Of a DNA stretch of 64,000 bases, positions 59,898 through 64,000 are shown one piece after another (within the stretch, counting starts at the first letter, position 1; the number at the start of each line of letters is the position of its first letter). The notes under the pieces are model-generated. The model made no database searches. It saw only the letters and a program-made list of their open reading frames with translations, and was not told where the DNA came from. Location: contig NZ_JAUSZI010000002.1 in the NCBI RefSeq assembly GCF_030817415.1, positions 11,693,501-11,757,500 of the forward strand. Reading direction: 5' to 3'. Source of the DNA: Streptomyces umbrinus (GTDB lineage Bacteria; Actinomycetota; Actinomycetes; Streptomycetales; Streptomycetaceae). The translations under genes and the position numbers were made by a program.

Positions 59898-62019
59898 CCT
59901 TCTCCGGGCTCCTCTCGTACGGGCGTACAGGACCGCTGTCGTCCTACTGGCGCTCGCCGTTCTCGGCACCGGCCTGCTGGTGCCGTCGGCGCAGGCGTCC
60001 CCGGGAGCGGACGCGTGCGACTGCCCGCCGGCCGGCGCCAACACCCCGGAGCCCGAGGTCGGAGGCGAGTTCGCGGACATCGCCCGCAAGCTCCTGGCCG
60101 ACCCGATCGGGCGGGCAGGACTCCGGGCCCACAAGCTCCTCAACATGACGGACGGCAACCGCAATCTCGCTGTCATCTGGTTCGACCTGACAGGGTTTCA
60201 GCTCACCCATCTGAACGCGATCATCGGTGAGTTCGGGCAGGGCACCAAGTATCTGGATGGCTACATCGGGTACGGCAGGCTGCTGAAACCGGAGGGAAAC
60301 GAGAGCCTCTTCGACCGGATCGGGATCTCGGGAAACGGTCCGGTGCTGGAGTTCGTCGCGGTCAACGACCCGGGGTTCGACCATTCCGAGATTGTCATCT
60401 ACGACCGCAGCCTGACCCACATCCTCTCCAAGCTCGGCATGAGGGACGGGGCGATCAAAAGACTCCTGAAGAAGGCCGTCGCCGGATTCTCGGACCGTGG
60501 ACGCTGCCCGGCCTGCCTGCGGCGCACCAGCGGAATCCCCGAGGAGAAGTTTGTCTCCGGAACGCCCTACGAGACCAAACAGGATCAATCGGCGTCGGCG
60601 AACCGGGTGAACGGCATCACGAGCAAGGGGATCACCATCCTCAACGCGGAGGAGAAGGAGCAGAAGGCCAAGGCCAACCGGTCCCTGCCCGCCGCTGGCA
60701 GTTCGGGGGCCACCTGCGCTCAATCCCAGGGCAACGGAGGCAGAGGTCCCGTACTGGCCCTCACCGTCCGCCTCGCCGGCGGCTGCGGCGAGGCGGGCAA
60801 GGGAGCCGGCGGTCTCGCGCAGGCGCTGGAAGCCCCGGCCGACGCCGACGCCTATGGCGGGGTGGACTTTTCCACGCTGGAGATGCGGTACGTCTCCGAC
60901 GGCTCGGGCGGGGTGCGGTACGCGTACTCCGCCAAGTCGCTCCCCGGCGAGTACCAGCAGGACGCCGCACTCGGCATGCGTGTCGTGCAGAACCTCGGCG
61001 CCGATCTGCGCACCTGGCTCGCCCTCGACCCGCAGGCGTTCTGGGTCAACCTCAACCCCACGGAGCCGGACCGCGTCATCGACCCCGCCCTGGGGCGGAC
61101 CAACGCGGGCCGGGCCCTGCTCGAAGCCGACCTGGAGATGAAGCGCACGGAGGCGAAGATCCTGCACCCGGACACGGCCACGGGCGCCCGGTACTGGCGG
61201 GAGCTCAAGCCCGCGGCCGACGGCTCCCGCTGCTTCGACTCGCGCGCGTGGATCGTCCCGGGCCAGGTCGAGGTGCGCGCGGACGGGGACTCGCTGTACA
61301 TCCTCAAGGCTCTGCTCGACGTGAAGACGGAGTCGGAGAACATCGAGGACCCTTACGCGGAGGGGTGCGACGCTGATCCGGCCACCGACGCCCACAACGA
61401 GAACCTCGAACGCACCCTCGTCCTGCCCGAGATCGTGAAGGCGGTCAACACTGCAGGGGAGTACGCCCCCCTGCGCCGGGCGTTCATGGCTCGGATCGTC
61501 GCCGAGTGGGTGCGCGAGCGGCACCAGCAGGGACACCGGACCTCGTTCGACGACGTGATCGAGTCCGCGGATCTGGGTCCGGCCGAGTTGGACGACGGCT
61601 GGCGCCCGAAGGAGCTCTTCGACGCCTACGTCGACTCCTACCGCGACAAGGAGTTCGACATCACGCGCAAGACCCGCGACGGCACGGTCACCCGCGTCGA
61701 GCGGTACACGGTGGGTGGTGCTGACCTCACCCACGTCACGCTGACCAGAGTCGGCGCGGCGGAGATGGCCAGGCGCTACCCGCAACTCGCCGCATCCGCC
61801 AGGGACTCCGTCGACCGCCAGGTGACCGCGGCCGACGGCTCCATCTGGATCGGCAGCTCGACCGACCCTCCGGCGCGGGGTTTCTGGGACGGATTCGCGG
61901 ACAAGGTGGACGGGCTGAAGGAAGGGTCCGGCGTCATCGCAGTGGTGATCCTGGTCGCCCTGGGAGGGCTCGTCTTCGGCTTCCGCAACCGCAAACGCCC
62001 GCGTGGGCCCGCTTCCTGA
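59875..62019 (+). CDS. Large exported, C-terminally anchored protein of unknown function
   Basis: A 714-residue protein with a signal peptide (TAVVLLALAVLGTGLLVPSA, then QASPGADACDCPP) and one C-terminal span (VIAVVILVALGGLVFGF) followed by a basic RNRKRP stop-transfer tail, so nearly all of it is outside the cell. Features: ten or so cysteines including CPAC in GRCPACLRRT; MTDGNRNLAVIWFDLTGFQL near residue 95; a mid domain (EMRYVSDGSGGVRYAYSAKS, VNLNPTEPDRVIDPALGRTN); and a late helical block (VKAVNTAGEYAPLRRAFMAR, IVAEWVRERHQQGH) that I believe recurs in actinobacterial proteins of unknown function. ATG 59875 follows AGGTGGT; the start overlaps the previous gene. No catalytic motif recognised. 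Confidence 0.78.
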   Translation: MMRTPRCSLLRAPLVRAYRTAVVLLALAVLGTGLLVPSAQASPGADACDCPPAGANTPEPEVGGEFADIARKLLADPIGRAGLRAHKLLNMTDGNRNLAVIWFDLTGFQLTHLNAIIGEFGQGTKYLDGYIGYGRLLKPEGNESLFDRIGISGNGPVLEFVAVNDPGFDHSEIVIYDRSLTHILSKLGMRDGAIKRLLKKAVAGFSDRGRCPACLRRTSGIPEEKFVSGTPYETKQDQSASANRVNGITSKGITILNAEEKEQKAKANRSLPAAGSSGATCAQSQGNGGRGPVLALTVRLAGGCGEAGKGAGGLAQALEAPADADAYGGVDFSTLEMRYVSDGSGGVRYAYSAKSLPGEYQQDAALGMRVVQNLGADLRTWLALDPQAFWVNLNPTEPDRVIDPALGRTNAGRALLEADLEMKRTEAKILHPDTATGARYWRELKPAADGSRCFDSRAWIVPGQVEVRADGDSLYILKALLDVKTESENIEDPYAEGCDADPATDAHNENLERTLVLPEIVKAVNTAGEYAPLRRAFMARIVAEWVRERHQQGHRTSFDDVIESADLGPAELDDGWRPKELFDAYVDSYRDKEFDITRKTRDGTVTRVERYTVGGADLTHVTLTRVGAAEMARRYPQLAASARDSVDRQVTAADGSIWIGSSTDPPARGFWDGFADKVDGLKEGSGVIAVVILVALGGLVFGFRNRKRPRGPAS

Positions 62020-62474
62020 GCTCAGCTCGGAGGAGCCGCCCGCACCCGTGCCAGCCGCCCGGCATCCGGCTCAGGCGTTCGGGGACTTCACCCCAGGTGT
62101 GCAGTGCGGCGGCCGCAGCTGTGGCGCGATGCCTTCTGGCGTCGTCAACGACGTGGGTCCGCTCCGCGTACCGGCATCGTGTGTCCAAGTCTTCACCGGT
62201 GAACGTCAGCTCCCCTTCGTTTTCCTGGCCTTGACCGTCGGCGTCATGATCCGGTGGGCCGTCGATCTCCCGCCGGCAAGATATTTCTTCACACCAAACT
62301 CAACTGCCGTCGGGAGCCCGCCGGTTACGCCCCGTCGACACCCACCGCGGCACCGCTGGTACCACAGTCGCGTTTATGACGCGTGACCGCGTCGCTGGTA
62401 GTGGTGTCGGCGGGCGGTGTGCTGGTGTCTTCGTCGCCAGCGTGAGCGGCGCAGTTGAGCACAGGACGCCTCCT
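62020..62474. other. 455-bp intergenic region between convergent genes
   Basis: I see no gene, repeat or convincing terminator. Open frames here have poor codon use and no start sites. Confidence 0.4.
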
Positions 62475-63425
62475 TCAGCTTCCGTTCGCGGCCGAGCGCG
62501 GTGGCTGCCGTGCCTGGTTCCGGAACTGTGCGGGCGATGAGCCGACCACGCGGCGGAACGCGGTGCTGAACGCGCTCTCGGACAGGTAGCCCGTGGCCCG
62601 TGCGAGCTCGGAGATCGTCAGAGTGTCGCGGGCGAGGGCGTCGCGCGCGAGGCTCATGCGCCATTGGATCAGGTACTCCAACGGCGGGACCCCGACGTGG
62701 CTCTTGAAGGCCTGGGCGAACGTGGAACGCGACATGTGGCTGATCTCGGCGAGCTCCTTGAGGCTCCAGGAGTGGGCCACGTCCGCGTGCACGGCACGCA
62801 GGGCGGCACCGATGCCGTCCTCGTTCAGGGCGCCCAGCCAACCGGTGGGCCGGTCTGTCTGACCGGCGTGAGCACGCAGCATGTGCACGAGCAGGATCTG
62901 TGCGAGGTGGTTCTGCACCAGCGGGCCGCCGACGGCGGCGACACCGACCTCGGTGGCCAGGAGATCGATCAGCTGCGCGAGCCGCCCGCCATGAGGATCG
63001 TCCACGCGGACGATCACGAGCGGCGGCAGAAGATCGGTCAGGAGGGCCGCGTTACTGTCGTCGAACGCGATGTGCCCGACGCAGAGGTAGAGGTCCTCCT
63101 CGGACTCCGGGCCGATCCGCACGAACCCGTCTTGGGCACCCGCCCACACCTGCTCCGCAGGGCGCGGGCTTGCGTCGAGCGTGCTGGCCAGCACGTAAGG
63201 CGGGGGGTTGCCCAGCATAAAGGTGTCACCCTCATGCAGGAGCACCGGCTCGTGCCCTTCGAGGATCAACCAGCACGTGCCGCGCACGAGACCCCCGATC
63301 CGCACGTGCAAGAACGTGTCGAAGCGCAACGCCCACTCACCCACGGCCCGGAGGTTGGGCCCGATCACCGTGCGAGGCCGGAGCAGGCCGATCGCGTCAG
63401 CCACTGGATCCCGAAACCCGAGCAC
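62475..63425 (-). CDS. AraC-family transcriptional regulator
   Basis: A 316-residue regulator with an N-terminal cupin-type ligand domain of the AraC_binding_2 kind (RFDTFLHVRIGGLVRGTCWL, LLHEGDTFMLGNPPPYVL) and a C-terminal double helix-turn-helix: HSWSLKELAEISHMSRSTFA, QAFKSHVGVPPLEYLIQWRM, ISELARATGYLSESAFSTAF and VVGSSPAQFRNQ. GTG 63425 is the better start: AGGAGG lies 8 nt upstream of it, while GTG 63434 lies inside that ribosome site. Divergent from the SDR gene 122 bp away, a frequent arrangement in which the AraC protein activates or represses the oxidoreductase. Confidence 0.92.
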   Translation of the reverse strand: MLGFRDPVADAIGLLRPRTVIGPNLRAVGEWALRFDTFLHVRIGGLVRGTCWLILEGHEPVLLHEGDTFMLGNPPPYVLASTLDASPRPAEQVWAGAQDGFVRIGPESEEDLYLCVGHIAFDDSNAALLTDLLPPLVIVRVDDPHGGRLAQLIDLLATEVGVAAVGGPLVQNHLAQILLVHMLRAHAGQTDRPTGWLGALNEDGIGAALRAVHADVAHSWSLKELAEISHMSRSTFAQAFKSHVGVPPLEYLIQWRMSLARDALARDTLTISELARATGYLSESAFSTAFRRVVGSSPAQFRNQARQPPRSAANGS

Positions 63426-63474
63426 CGACGACACCTCCTGGACGATACGTAAAGAACGCCGGACTCTGCATTAT

Positions 63475-63485
63475 GGATAGTATCC
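63475..63485. promoter_or_regulatory. Short palindrome between AraC and SDR genes
   Basis: GGATAGTATCC is a perfect 11-bp palindrome midway between the divergent starts, in the most AT-rich part of the gap. It may be a promoter element or operator. Confidence 0.4.
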
Positions 63486-63547
63486 CCGATCTCCCGCAGT
63501 ATCGATGTCGAACGGATCGGCATCGAGACAGTGACGGAGACACTCAC

Positions 63548-64000
63548 ATGGGACAGCTGGAAGGCAAGACGTCGGTGGTCACCGGAGGCAGCACCGGTAT
63601 CGGTCTGGCCACCGCCGTCCGGCTGGCGGACGAGGGCGCGTACGTGTTCGTCACCGGCCGACGCGAGTCCGAACTGGAGGCCGCCGTCAAGACCATCGGA
63701 GCAGACCGGGCCACCGCGGTCGTCGGCGACATCTCGAAGCCGGAGGACCTGGACCGGCTCTACGAGGCGGTCCGGGCGCGAGGCGAGGGTTTGGACGTGC
63801 TCGTGGCAAACGCGGCGGTCGGTGCGTTCGTGACGCTGGAACAGACCACCGAGGAGCACTTCGACCAGACCTTCGCGGTCAACGTCCGAGGCACGCTGTT
63901 CACCGTGCAGAAGGCGTTGCCGCTGCTCAACGACGGAGCCTCGATCGTCCTGGTCGGTTCGACGGCCGGCGACCGTGGAGTAGAGGCGTTCGGCGCGTAC
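63548..64000 (+). CDS. Short-chain dehydrogenase/reductase, partial (runs off window)
   Basis: The first 151 residues of a classical SDR: KTSVVTGGSTGIGLATAVRL (TGxxxGIG cofactor loop), YVFVTGRRESELEAAV, VVGDISKPEDLDRL (acidic segment after beta-4 strand), LDVLVANAAVGAFVTLEQTT (NAAV motif), FAVNVRGTLFTVQKALPLLN and SIVLVGSTAGDRGVEAFGAY, where the Ser and the last Tyr are probably the catalytic pair. The Arg in TGRR favours NADPH. ATG 63548 is preceded by GACGGAGACACTCAC with GGAG at about 10 nt. Divergent from an AraC regulator that likely controls it. Substrate unknown. Confidence 0.92.
   Translation, partial: MGQLEGKTSVVTGGSTGIGLATAVRLADEGAYVFVTGRRESELEAAVKTIGADRATAVVGDISKPEDLDRLYEAVRARGEGLDVLVANAAVGAFVTLEQTTEEHFDQTFAVNVRGTLFTVQKALPLLNDGASIVLVGSTAGDRGVEAFGAY

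Noticed and set aside
1..64000. tRNA, rRNA or CRISPR arrays
   Set aside because: No cloverleaf-like sequence, rRNA block or regularly spaced short repeat was noticed by eye. A tRNAscan or CRISPR finder run would settle this.

Overview
The window is high-GC actinobacterial DNA, almost certainly from a Streptomyces or close relative. Codon third positions are G/C-rich, GTG starts and 4-nt ATGA/GTGA gene overlaps are common, secreted proteins carry Tat or long Ala-rich signal peptides, and there are ricin-lectin glycosidases, a bacterial expansin, a PQQ-propeller Ser/Thr kinase and IS families common in Streptomyces. The mix of regulators, secreted hydrolases, catabolic clusters, decayed genes and insertion sequences looks like an accessory chromosome arm, not core genome.

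Region 1 (0-16 kb), sugar, polyester and organic-acid use: a truncated lectin/esterase gene, a GH29 alpha-L-fucosidase, the remnant of a sugar aldo/keto reductase with a FadR-type regulator, and small gene fragments. Then a LysR-controlled organic-acid unit (CoA-transferase, CitE-like lyase, CitMHS transporter), two secreted esterases (one with PET-hydrolase/cutinase motifs behind a discoidin domain), an expansin and several decayed genes.

Region 2 (16-36 kb), transport, signalling and catabolism: an MMPL transporter, a NarL-type two-component pair, a frameshifted SpoIIE-type phosphatase and an enoyl-CoA hydratase facing its TetR. A long co-directional catabolic cluster at 25.1-32.9 kb follows (amidohydrolase, MFS, RidA, PLP dehydratase, two-part TPP decarboxylase, aldehyde dehydrogenase, homoserine-dehydrogenase-like) beside an Lrp/AsnC regulator. 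A TetX-like flavin monooxygenase faces its TetR across two matching operators.

Region 3 (36-55 kb), an insertion-sequence graveyard: an IS4 remnant, an intact IS5 element, a DinB protein, and an XRE/membrane-protein pair whose promoter appears to have been split by an ISAs1 insertion. An OmpR-type two-component system and a large S8 protease lie between two ISAs1 ends with exchanged target duplications. An IS630 transposase gene is broken first by an ISAs1 and then by an IS701, and several further transposase fragments follow.

Region 4 (55-64 kb), a signalling or envelope locus of unknown role: a Ser/Thr kinase-like protein with altered catalytic motifs, then four overlapping genes for membrane or secreted proteins. 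The window ends with an AraC regulator divergent from a short-chain dehydrogenase that runs off the end.

Many genes carry a single frameshift, often in a homopolymer, or an in-frame TAG. Whether this is real decay or assembly error cannot be settled from the sequence alone. Functions are assigned by recognising motifs; no database search was run.
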